Source of the DNA: an uncultured Bacteroidales bacterium
GTDB lineage: Bacteria > Bacteroidota > Bacteroidia > Bacteroidales > UBA932
NCBI GenBank assembly: GCA_944326365.1
Contig: CALVDR010000006.1
Span: 62,001 to 126,000, forward strand
Length of the DNA: 64,000 nucleotides
Direction of reading: 5' to 3'
Made by a program: the position numbers and the translations under genes. This document shows positions 6,407 to 14,762 of this stretch, piece after piece. Position 1 is the stretch's first letter; each line of letters begins with the position of its first letter. The notes below the pieces were generated by a model, which saw only the letters and a program-made list of their open reading frames with translations, made no database searches and was not told the origin of the DNA.

Positions 6407-9088
6407 ATGAAGAAGTTTGTATCAAAAATATGGTTCCCGGCAGTGCTTACCACTCTTGCAGCGGTCCAGTCATTCGGTATCGACGCAGGGAGATTCGACA
6501 GAGTCCTGACACAGCAGGACAGCCTGGTGACCATAGAGAAAGCGGACAGCGTCCGGATTATGGACAGCGTTGTGTCGGAAATCATATCAGACACGACTGA
6601 GGCTGATTCATTATCTGTGACGGATTCCATCGCGCCGGCGGATACCGTCATTGATCCGGCCGACACGATAGTGGTTCCCGACTCGCTCAGATACACCGAC
6701 ACCCTGAAATTCAAATACTACATAGCTCTCAAAGACAGCGTCACACGCGCCGCTGTCAGGGACTCGCTCAGGAGCATCGGAGACTCGCTTGAACTTCACC
6801 GTCTGGATTCCCTCGTGTTCAAGGACTCCACCGAGACGGCATACAGAGACTCGATAGCGTGGTTCAACTCATTGTCCCGAAGGGAGAAGAAAAAATATCT
6901 GGCAGAACTGGAGACTGTGCGGAAGATAGCCGAGATGGACAGCATACTCGCGGTCAAGGACAGCATCAGGGCATACAAGGACAGTATCATAGAAAATACG
7001 CCGAGGATTCTCAGCACATACGTGATTCCAGATTCCATGCAGTACAAAAGAATAATAACATGGAATCATGACAGGTATTTCAATGACATCGAGCTCAAGG
7101 AGATAGACACTACCTACAACTATCACTTCACCGAATACCCGTTCTTCAAGAATGACGTGAACGCGACCTACCTCGGAGTGATAGGCTCGCCTACCGAGTC
7201 TTACGACTACTTCAAGAGGGAAGAGGCCGAAAATGCGGTGTTCTATACGCCGTACATGATGTACAACTACACTCCGGAGACCCTTCCGATGTACAACACC
7301 AAGACTCCGTACACCGAACTGGCCTACTGGGGCACGCTCTTCGCCAACAGCGAAAAGGAAGAGAGCGACGTGAGGGTGATGACGACCCAGAATATCATTC
7401 CGGAGCTCAACCTGACGCTGGAATACGACAGGTTCGGAGGAAACGGGATGCTTCAGAACGAAGACACCGACAACAGGACTTTCGTGGCGGCCACGAACTA
7501 CATGGGAGAGAAGTACTTCATGAACGCCGGCTATATCTATCACAGGATACGCAAAAGCGAGAACGGAGGTATCATAGACAATTTCTGGATCAGGGACACC
7601 ACTGTGGATGCCAGGGAAATAGCCGTCAGACTGACTGAAGCGAGCAACACCGTGAAGAAGAACACCATATTCCTTGACCAGTCATACAGAATACCTTTCG
7701 ATTTCCTGTCCAGGGACGCCAGGGAAAAACGGAAAGCCAGAAAGGCCGAAGAAGCATACAGGGACAGTATCATGGCCACGGGAGACAGCGTAGCCATACA
7801 GAAATACATGCTCGCACAGGCTGAAAAGGCAGCACGGGAAGCACTGGAAAGTCCTGACAGCATCAATACTGACATCACGACGGCTTTCATCGGACATTGC
7901 TCCGAATATTCAGTCTACACGAAATCCTACAATGACGTCATATCCGAAAACGACACCGAGGGAAGAGAATTCTACAACAACAATTTCTTCCTGAACCCTA
8001 CCACAAGCAGGGATTCCATGCGTGTCATGAAACTGGACAACAGGGTTTTCCTGAGGCTGCAGCCATGGTCCAGCGAAGGGATCGTATCGAAACTGGATGT
8101 AGGAGTCGGAGACAAGCTGCTGAACTACTACGACTTCAACAGGATGAGCTATCTGCAGCCCGCCAGACCGGTGGTACGGAACTCCGCATACCTGTTTGCC
8201 GGAGCCCAGGGCCAGCTGAAGAAATACATGCACTGGGATGCCAAAGGACGGTACACTTTCCTCGGAAGCGAACTGAACGACTTCTCGATAAATGCCAATT
8301 TGTCAGTCAACTTCTACCCGTTCAGACGCGACAGGAACAGTCCGCTGAACCTGACATTCCACTTTGAGACAAGTCTCAGAGAACCAGACTATTATGAACA
8401 GCATCTGCATACCAACCATTATTGGTGGGACAATGACTTCGGAAAGGTTTCCACCACGAAAGCCGAGGCTTCCCTGAATATTCCGGTATGGAATTTGAGG
8501 GCTTTCTTCGGGTATGCGTTGCTGGACAACAACATATACTACGACAACCACGGATCAATACAGCAAAACCAAGTACCAATGAGCGTCATGACAGCCTCTG
8601 TCATGAAAAACTTCAGGCTTTGGAAATTCCACCTTGACCATCAGGCGCTTTTCCAGCTGTCTTCGAACGAAGACGTGCTGCCTCTGCCTATGCTGGCATT
8701 GAACTTCAGGTACTATTTCCAGTTCAATGTGGTCAGGGATGTGATGCAGATGCAGATCGGGGCGAATGCCACATGGACGACAAAATGGTATGCTCCGGCC
8801 TACAATCCGGTGATGGGTGTGTTCCACACACAGAGCGAGGAACTCTACGGCAACTGTCCGTACATAGATGTCTTCGTAAACATCCAGTGGAAGAGGGCGT
8901 GCATCTTCATCAAGGCTGTGAACCTCGGAATGGGATGGCCGAACAAATCGGCTGACTATTTCAGTGCACACCATTACATCAGGCCTCAGCAGGCCTTCAA
9001 AGTGGGTATTTTCTGGCCGTTTTATGTACAACCTAAAAGAGCCTCCGCTACAGGAGGTGCAAATGAGCTGAGAAGCTCGCAGGAATAG
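6407..9088 (+). CDS. Putative outer-membrane porin (Porin_10-like)
   Basis: An 893-residue protein with a signal peptide (MKKFVSKIWF... to about residue 24). The chosen ATG sits just after a consensus promoter; a longer frame from 6335 would start upstream of the promoter and is rejected. Residues about 30-215 are dominated by Asp-Ser pairs spaced at irregular short intervals with many charged residues, a periplasmic region before the barrel. From about residue 220 the sequence alternates aromatic and polar residues as in beta-barrel strands, and the end (MGWPNKSADYFSAHHYIRPQ, then GIFWPFY) is typical of the putative porins of Bacteroidales. Substrate unknown. A lytic transglycosylase follows 11 bp later, apparently in the same operon. 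Confidence 0.75.
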   Translation: MKKFVSKIWFPAVLTTLAAVQSFGIDAGRFDRVLTQQDSLVTIEKADSVRIMDSVVSEIISDTTEADSLSVTDSIAPADTVIDPADTIVVPDSLRYTDTLKFKYYIALKDSVTRAAVRDSLRSIGDSLELHRLDSLVFKDSTETAYRDSIAWFNSLSRREKKKYLAELETVRKIAEMDSILAVKDSIRAYKDSIIENTPRILSTYVIPDSMQYKRIITWNHDRYFNDIELKEIDTTYNYHFTEYPFFKNDVNATYLGVIGSPTESYDYFKREEAENAVFYTPYMMYNYTPETLPMYNTKTPYTELAYWGTLFANSEKEESDVRVMTTQNIIPELNLTLEYDRFGGNGMLQNEDTDNRTFVAATNYMGEKYFMNAGYIYHRIRKSENGGIIDNFWIRDTTVDAREIAVRLTEASNTVKKNTIFLDQSYRIPFDFLSRDAREKRKARKAEEAYRDSIMATGDSVAIQKYMLAQAEKAAREALESPDSINTDITTAFIGHCSEYSVYTKSYNDVISENDTEGREFYNNNFFLNPTTSRDSMRVMKLDNRVFLRLQPWSSEGIVSKLDVGVGDKLLNYYDFNRMSYLQPARPVVRNSAYLFAGAQGQLKKYMHWDAKGRYTFLGSELNDFSINANLSVNFYPFRRDRNSPLNLTFHFETSLREPDYYEQHLHTNHYWWDNDFGKVSTTKAEASLNIPVWNLRAFFGYALLDNNIYYDNHGSIQQNQVPMSVMTASVMKNFRLWKFHLDHQALFQLSSNEDVLPLPMLALNFRYYFQFNVVRDVMQMQIGANATWTTKWYAPAYNPVMGVFHTQSEELYGNCPYIDVFVNIQWKRACIFIKAVNLGMGWPNKSADYFSAHHYIRPQQAFKVGIFWPFYVQPKRASATGGANELRSSQE

Positions 9089-9099
9089 GAGATTTTGCT

Positions 9100-10173
9100 A
9101 TGAAAATTACAGTAAAAATGCGCTCGGTAATGAGGTATTGTGCCGCTTTCGCTCTGGTTTTCGGATCGGTGACGATCGGCGAACGTTCCAACGCTGTGGA
9201 CAGCATCAGCCCTTACGAGACTTTCGGGGGCGATACGATAAGGTGCGTCATCAATACCGGTAACGAAAACTATGGAAGAAACGGATTCAGGACAGGCTTC
9301 AGCTATGAAATGCTCCGCCAGTTCGGGGAACATGTGGGAGCCAAGGTCGAAATCACCCTCGCAGACAACCACTGCGACTATGTGGACTCCCTGCAGGCAG
9401 GGGCGGTCGACATAATGGTACTTCCGGACACTTGCAGCCATCACGGCAGCGGCAATGTCATTCTGTCCAGGAAAATAGACAATGCAGTATGGGCCATCAA
9501 CAGCGATGACATCGCCAAGATAAAGGAAGTCAACACCTGGATCGCCACCTACACGGAATCCGATGAATACAGGCAGTCATGGGTGAAATACCACAAGGCC
9601 GTAAACCCTCTCTCGAAATATGACAGAGGAGTGATCACATCCAAACTCAGCCCTTACGACAGACTCATAAAGGAATATGCCGGCAAGCTCGGCTGGGACT
9701 GGAGGATGCTGGCGGCAGTGATATACCAGGAATCCAAGTTCTCCATAAACTGTGTTTCCCACAGAGGGGCGACAGGTCTGATGCAGGTAATGCCTGCCAC
9801 CGCAGAATACTATGGCGTCACAGACCTTCTGAATCCTGAGGAAAACATAAAGGCAGGCACCATGCATCTTGCAAGACTGCAGAAAATGTACAGCGATGAC
9901 GGCATGACGGATTTCGAGCGGTTCAAATTCGTGCTTGCATCATACAATGCAGGGGAAGGAAGGATCGCCGACTGCAGGAACCTGGCGGCTGCCAGAAATC
10001 TGGACAACACCAGATGGGATGACATACTGAAAGTGATACCTTCCATGAGGGAAGATGCCACACTTCAGGAAACCACGTTGAAATTCGGCAAATTCAACGG
10101 TACGGAAACCATGAACTACGTCGACAACATCCTGAATATCTACGCAGCGTTCTGCGAGATATGTCCAGCATAA
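9100..10173 (+). CDS. MltF-like lytic transglycosylase
   Basis: A 357-residue exported protein. A signal peptide (about 1-30) is followed by a region resembling the periplasmic substrate-binding fold of MltF (about 45-170) and then an SLT catalytic domain (about 190-345). The catalytic Glu is E211 in AVIYQESKF, with RGATGLMQVMPATA and ASYNAGEGR in the expected places. Such enzymes cut the MurNAc-GlcNAc bond of peptidoglycan to give 1,6-anhydro ends, in the periplasm. E. coli MltF is longer and the binding domain here looks shortened. No lipobox Cys is seen, so it may be soluble or anchored by its N-terminus. It follows the porin gene by 11 bp. Confidence 0.87.
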   Translation: MKITVKMRSVMRYCAAFALVFGSVTIGERSNAVDSISPYETFGGDTIRCVINTGNENYGRNGFRTGFSYEMLRQFGEHVGAKVEITLADNHCDYVDSLQAGAVDIMVLPDTCSHHGSGNVILSRKIDNAVWAINSDDIAKIKEVNTWIATYTESDEYRQSWVKYHKAVNPLSKYDRGVITSKLSPYDRLIKEYAGKLGWDWRMLAAVIYQESKFSINCVSHRGATGLMQVMPATAEYYGVTDLLNPEENIKAGTMHLARLQKMYSDDGMTDFERFKFVLASYNAGEGRIADCRNLAAARNLDNTRWDDILKVIPSMREDATLQETTLKFGKFNGTETMNYVDNILNIYAAFCEICPA

Positions 10174-10192
10174 GTGGCGGGTCAAAAGGGTA

Positions 10193-11365
10193 CTAACTCA
10201 TTCTGACAGTTTTCGCGGGATCTATGCGCGAAATGAACATTGAAGGCAGCAGAAGCAGCAGCATTATCACGATATAGGCCGCAGCATCCGCTGCCAATAT
10301 TTTCAATGTCTGCAGATGCACGGGGACGTATGAAATGAAATAATTCGAAGGGTCGAGGGCTATGATATGCGTACTGCCCTGTATCAGACAGAACAGGAAA
10401 GCCAGCAGGTTCCCTGCCGCCATGCCCTTGAGTACGATGACAGAAGATGTCCTGAGAAAAACCTTCACTATCGCTCCGTCAGTCATCCCCATGGATTTAA
10501 GTATCCCGATGGTGGAGATATTCTCGAAAAGCAGTATAAGCAAGCCTGAAATCATGTTGAAACCGGCCACTACCGTCATGAGGACGAGGATGACGAGGAC
10601 ATTGAAATCTATGAGGGAAAGCCAGTCGAAAAGCTGGGGATTGGCCTCGGCCGTAGAAACGCTCACCACAGGAGGGTCATCATCGGAAGCATACAGAAGC
10701 GCGGCAGCCCCGGCTTCCCTGGCGACAGCATCCATGCCGGATTCGGTACGCAACGCTTCATCGAGACGTATCTCGAAAGCCGACACCTCGTCCTCTGTCC
10801 ATCCGTTCACTCTCCTGATATCCGCAAGACGGCAGTAAACCACCAGCCTGTCATCTGCCTCGGCCAGATCTTCATGGACTTCCGTGACAGTGAACTTGCG
10901 GACTTTCACCCTTTCGCCCACGAAATAAGCCTGGAAACTGTCTCCTGTACCTACAGACAGGATGTCGGACAGCCGCGAGGGAATGGAAACGGCCAGAGAA
11001 ACGGAATCCGGGGCATGGAAATCCTCCACGCCCTTGAACAGAACACCGTGCACGACATCATCATTTCTGACGATGCCTGCACGGTATACTACGGGTGAAA
11101 CGGATTTCACCCCGCGTATGGAATCCATGTACGGAAGATAGGACGGATGGCTGCCTATGGGTGAATTTCCGGAAAGCCAGTCAAGATCCGAAGGGACAAG
11201 CTGTATGTCACCTGCAGCTGATGAAAGCGCATCCCTTATTTCCTTCCGGAAGCCGGAAGATACGGACACAGCGATGATCATGACCAGAAAGCTGAGCGCT
11301 ATGGAAATGACAGCTACATTTCCCCGGAAACGCAGCCTGCCGGCAATGAATCCTGTGACACCCAT
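10193..11365 (-). CDS. FtsX/LolE-like ABC transporter permease
   Basis: A 390-residue inner-membrane permease with the MacB/LolE plan: one N-terminal membrane helix (about 17-38), a large periplasmic domain (about 40-250), then three C-terminal helices (about 255-285, 305-335, 350-380). In the LolCDE complex such proteins release lipoproteins from the inner membrane to LolA. No ATPase (LolD-type) gene is adjacent, so the partner must be encoded elsewhere. It lies 12 bp after the M13 peptidase gene on the same strand and is probably co-transcribed. MacB-type export is an alternative role. The 3' end faces the transglycosylase gene with 19 bp between the stops. Confidence 0.8.
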   Translation of the reverse strand: MGVTGFIAGRLRFRGNVAVISIALSFLVMIIAVSVSSGFRKEIRDALSSAAGDIQLVPSDLDWLSGNSPIGSHPSYLPYMDSIRGVKSVSPVVYRAGIVRNDDVVHGVLFKGVEDFHAPDSVSLAVSIPSRLSDILSVGTGDSFQAYFVGERVKVRKFTVTEVHEDLAEADDRLVVYCRLADIRRVNGWTEDEVSAFEIRLDEALRTESGMDAVAREAGAAALLYASDDDPPVVSVSTAEANPQLFDWLSLIDFNVLVILVLMTVVAGFNMISGLLILLFENISTIGILKSMGMTDGAIVKVFLRTSSVIVLKGMAAGNLLAFLFCLIQGSTHIIALDPSNYFISYVPVHLQTLKILAADAAAYIVIMLLLLLPSMFISRIDPAKTVRMS

Positions 11366-11377
11366 GGGAGAAGGCCG

Positions 11378-13390
11378 TTACCAGATGACGACTCTCTCTT
11401 CTTCAGGACGGAACATCGGATCCCCTTCCACTATTCCGAATGCATCGAAGAAAGTCTGGAGATTCCTCAAGGTCACATTCACCCTGTTTTCCCCGAGAGA
11501 GTGCACATCAAGCTTTGTCAGCCGCGCCTTTTCCTCGTCAGTGATGTTCATTGCCCATATGTTGGCATACGAAAGATAGAACCTCTGTTCCGGCGTGAAG
11601 CCGTCGATATCAGCAGGACGCACCCCGCCGAAAGAATTCTGCAGGGCTGTATAAGCGACCCTGAGACCTCCCTGGTCAGCGATGTTCTCACCGAGACAGA
11701 GCGCACCGTTCGCTCTGAGCCCCGGCAATACATACACTGAATCGAACTGGGCCACGAGGACATCGGTCATTTTCCTGAAAGTCTCTTCATCCTCTTTCTT
11801 CCACCAGTCAGTCATGTTGCCGTTCTTGTCGAAATGGCGTCCCTGGTCATCGAAACCGTGGGTCATTTCATGACTTATGACCACTCCGATAGCACCGTAA
11901 TTGACGGCATCGTCTGCTGCAGGATTGAAGAACGGAGGCTGCAGGATAGCTGCGGGGAAGCAGATTTCATTGGTGGTAGGATTGTAATACGCGTTTACGG
12001 TCTGCGGACTCATCAGCCATTCGGTCCTGTCGACAGGTTTTTCAAGTCTCGACAGATTGTCGGCCATGTTCCACGCGCAGATATTCCGGACATTCTCCAT
12101 GTATGACAGGGTAGGATTGATGATGAGGGTGGAATAGTCTTTCCACTTGTCCGGATAGCCTACTTTCACCACGATGGCCTCCAGTTTCTCTTTCGCTACC
12201 ATCTTGGTGGAATCCGTCATCCAAGTGAGGGAATCTATATGTTCCGCGAGTGCAGCCCTGATATTGGAAATCATCCTGAGCATGGCATCCTTCGACTCCT
12301 GCGGGAAATATGCCTGGACATAAAGTTTTCCTACGGCTTCAGGAAGAAGGTCGCTGGCAGTGCCCAGCGCACGTTTCCATCTCGGCTGCTGCTCCTTCAC
12401 TCCGGCCATTTTCTTCTGGAAAAAGTCGAAATGCGCATCATAGAAATCATCTCCGAGCAAGGTGCTGTATTCCGAAATGTACTGCGCCTCCATGTATCTT
12501 TTCAGCTTGTCCGTACCTGTGGCTGCGAAAAGCGAATCGAGCGCCGCCATATATGAAGGCTGCCCCACTATGATCTTGTCAGGTTCGTTGATTTCCAGTT
12601 CCCTGAACCATGCACCGTAGTCGAAATTCGGATAAGTGCTTTTCAGGTCCTTGGCAGACATGGGATTGTAGGACCTTTTGACATCGCGGAGTTCCACGCT
12701 TGACCAGGAAATGCGTGCCAGGGCATCCTCTACTTCAAGAGCGTCGGTAGCTGCCGAATCAGGATTCTCGGCACCGGTCAGGGCGAAGATGCGGGAAAGA
12801 TACTGTCTGTATGCGTCCTTGATGCCTGCGTTTGCAGTATCGGTATAATAATCCCTGTCTCCCATCCCGAGACCGGACTGGGAAATATAAAGGACATTCC
12901 TGTCGCTGTCAGTCATGTCAGCACCTACATAACCCCCAAAAAACGGGAATACAGAATACGAATGCATCCTGGCGACGACTTCGGCCAGGGATCTGCTGTC
13001 GGTTATGGAACCTATCTCCGCAAGGCCTTTCTTCAAAGGCTCCGCCCCTTCTGCCGCCAGCCGTGCCGAATCAAGGCCCATCCTGTAAAGGTCATCTATC
13101 TTCTGGGCCTCGCTGCCAGGAACGGGAGATGCGGAACCGAGACTTTCAAAAAGCTGCTTCAGGCGCTTTTCATTGTCATCTGAAAGGACATTGAAAGAGC
13201 CGTAGCGGGAATATTCGGGTTTCAGAGGATGGGCTGCCTGCCATCCGCCGGTAGCATATTGATAGAAATCGTCTCCAGGAGCCACCGTGCGGTCGAGATT
13301 CGCCATATCCAGGGCCGATTCCGTAATTTCAGGCTGTCTGCATGAAAACGCCGCCAATGCGAGCATAAGACATACTAATCTGCTGTTCAT
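11378..13390 (-). CDS. M13 family zinc metallopeptidase, lipoprotein (PepO-type)
   Basis: A 670-residue neprilysin-family endopeptidase. The zinc site HEMTH is in VISHEMTHGFDDQG and the third ligand Glu is in ENIADQGGL. The substrate-binding NAYYNP motif is present upstream of them, and the C-terminus ends with the family's VW-type residues. The N-terminus (hydrophobic stretch ending LAAFSC) is a lipoprotein signal, so the enzyme is anchored in the periplasm or on the surface. Its length is usual for M13 enzymes. Repeat copy D lies immediately upstream, its end 8 bases from the start codon and in the same orientation. The likely role is oligopeptide degradation; the substrate is unknown. Confidence 0.92.
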   Translation of the reverse strand: MNSRLVCLMLALAAFSCRQPEITESALDMANLDRTVAPGDDFYQYATGGWQAAHPLKPEYSRYGSFNVLSDDNEKRLKQLFESLGSASPVPGSEAQKIDDLYRMGLDSARLAAEGAEPLKKGLAEIGSITDSRSLAEVVARMHSYSVFPFFGGYVGADMTDSDRNVLYISQSGLGMGDRDYYTDTANAGIKDAYRQYLSRIFALTGAENPDSAATDALEVEDALARISWSSVELRDVKRSYNPMSAKDLKSTYPNFDYGAWFRELEINEPDKIIVGQPSYMAALDSLFAATGTDKLKRYMEAQYISEYSTLLGDDFYDAHFDFFQKKMAGVKEQQPRWKRALGTASDLLPEAVGKLYVQAYFPQESKDAMLRMISNIRAALAEHIDSLTWMTDSTKMVAKEKLEAIVVKVGYPDKWKDYSTLIINPTLSYMENVRNICAWNMADNLSRLEKPVDRTEWLMSPQTVNAYYNPTTNEICFPAAILQPPFFNPAADDAVNYGAIGVVISHEMTHGFDDQGRHFDKNGNMTDWWKKEDEETFRKMTDVLVAQFDSVYVLPGLRANGALCLGENIADQGGLRVAYTALQNSFGGVRPADIDGFTPEQRFYLSYANIWAMNITDEEKARLTKLDVHSLGENRVNVTLRNLQTFFDAFGIVEGDPMFRPEEERVVIW

Positions 13391-13398
13391 AGTATTTA

Positions 13399-13607
13399 AC
13401 GTCAGTTCGACAAATTATTCTGCTCAGTACCAGAGATTTCGTCGAACTGACGTTACGATTTCTTCGAAATCTCTTTCCATTTACGTGTCACCCCTCTTAA
13501 ATTCTCCCCTATCGAGGGGAGAACTTACTGCCGGATTCGTATAACGAATCCTCTAAAAGAGGTAGTTCTCTGAAATTCACTTCGTTCTTTTCATCGAACT
13601 CACGTTA
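13399..13607 (-). repeat. 209-bp hairpin-array repeat element, copy D (full length)
   Basis: Same length and order of hairpins as copy B, but inverted. The third hairpin differs by a compensatory change (C-G in B, T-A in D) and gains a pair. In the terminal hairpin (arms 13399-13415 and 13439-13455) one C-G pair becomes G-U when read on the minus strand but C/A when read on the plus strand. The copy ends 8 bases before the start codon of the M13 peptidase gene and has the same orientation. TATTT occurs at both ends (13394-13398 and 13607-13611), a possible short target duplication. Confidence 0.85.
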
Positions 13608-13672
13608 TTTATTGATACAATCATGCAAAGATACGGATTATTTGTTTTTTTCGCATATTTGCACCCCGATTT

Positions 13673-14743
13673 ATGGAAAATTTAAATGACTATCCGCAAA
13701 AACACCCTCACCTTGCCATTCCGACCGGAGGTCCGGTGGACCGGAGTGGAGAGATCTGCTTTAAAATGACCGCCATGGAAACAAGACATCTTTCAGAAAA
13801 ATTCATCGGATTCATCAAGACATGGACCCTCACGATTTCGATAGTGTCCGGCATACTCCTGTACGTCATATATGACAATATCCCCTCATTGGCCCCGGCA
13901 GGGCCTTATCTGGAAAAAATCATAGGCGTGCTGCAGCCCCTCCTTATATTCATGATGCTCTTCCTTTCATTCTGCCACATAGAGCCTAAAGACCTGAGAC
14001 CGCGCAAATGGCATGTCAGCGTACTTCTGGTCCAGTCCCTGAGCTTCACAGCCCTGGCGATGGTCATACTCGCATTCCCGGACTTCCACTGGAAGGTGCT
14101 CGTCGAAGGAGCGATGCTGTGCATGATCTGCCCAACAGCGACCGCAGCTGCAGTGGTCACAGGCAAACTCGGAGGCGACATACCGGGCATCACGGCCTAT
14201 ACGATACTGATAAACCTGGCTACGGCAGTACTCGTTCCCGTATTTGTCCCGTTCATCCACCCGACCGAAGGCATCTCGTTTTTCGCCGCATCAAGCATGA
14301 TTCTGGCGAAAGTGTTCCCGATGCTGATAGCCCCGTGCCTGCTGGCATTCCTTATCAGATATCTCGCTCCCGGATTCCACGCCTGGCTTCTGAAATTCAA
14401 GGATCTGGCATTCTATCTCTGGGGTGTCTCGCTGATGCTGGCCATACTCATGACCACCAGGTCCATAGTGCACAGTTCCGTGCCGGTTATATTCCAGGCC
14501 GGTCTTGCCGCAGTGTCCCTGATATGCTGTGCAGTGCAGTTCATGGCCGGGAAAAGGATAGGCAGACGATACGGGGCATCGCTCACAGCCGGACAGGCGA
14601 TGGGACAGAAGAACACGGTATTCGCCATCTGGATGGGCTATACCTTCATGACACCCGTGACTTCCATCGCCGGGGGGTTCTACTGTATCTGGCACAACAT
14701 CTACAATTCCTGGCAGCTTTACAAGGCCGGAAAATCCTCCTGA
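13673..14743 (+). CDS. Bile-acid:sodium symporter family (BASS-like) transporter
   Basis: A 356-residue membrane protein with about nine or ten hydrophobic segments from residue 48 to the end. The segment around ICPTATAAAVVTGKLGGD and the later GQAMGQKNT resemble the crossing-helix regions of BASS-family secondary transporters, which move organic anions with sodium. The substrate is not evident. The start is uncertain: this ATG lies 11 bases after a degenerate -7 box (CATATTTG, 13654-13661), while ATGs at 13766 and 13775 would give 325 or 322 residues and remove a hydrophilic 31-residue extension. The gene is flanked by opposite-strand genes, so it is transcribed alone. Confidence 0.7.
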   Translation: MENLNDYPQKHPHLAIPTGGPVDRSGEICFKMTAMETRHLSEKFIGFIKTWTLTISIVSGILLYVIYDNIPSLAPAGPYLEKIIGVLQPLLIFMMLFLSFCHIEPKDLRPRKWHVSVLLVQSLSFTALAMVILAFPDFHWKVLVEGAMLCMICPTATAAAVVTGKLGGDIPGITAYTILINLATAVLVPVFVPFIHPTEGISFFAASSMILAKVFPMLIAPCLLAFLIRYLAPGFHAWLLKFKDLAFYLWGVSLMLAILMTTRSIVHSSVPVIFQAGLAAVSLICCAVQFMAGKRIGRRYGASLTAGQAMGQKNTVFAIWMGYTFMTPVTSIAGGFYCIWHNIYNSWQLYKAGKSS

Positions 14744-14762
14744 GACGGAAAGGACAGCCTCA

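Noticed and set aside
13712..13745. GC-rich palindromic words (ACCGGAGGTCCGGT) near the start of the BASS-type gene
   Set aside because: Stems are only five bases and lie in coding sequence; no T-run follows.
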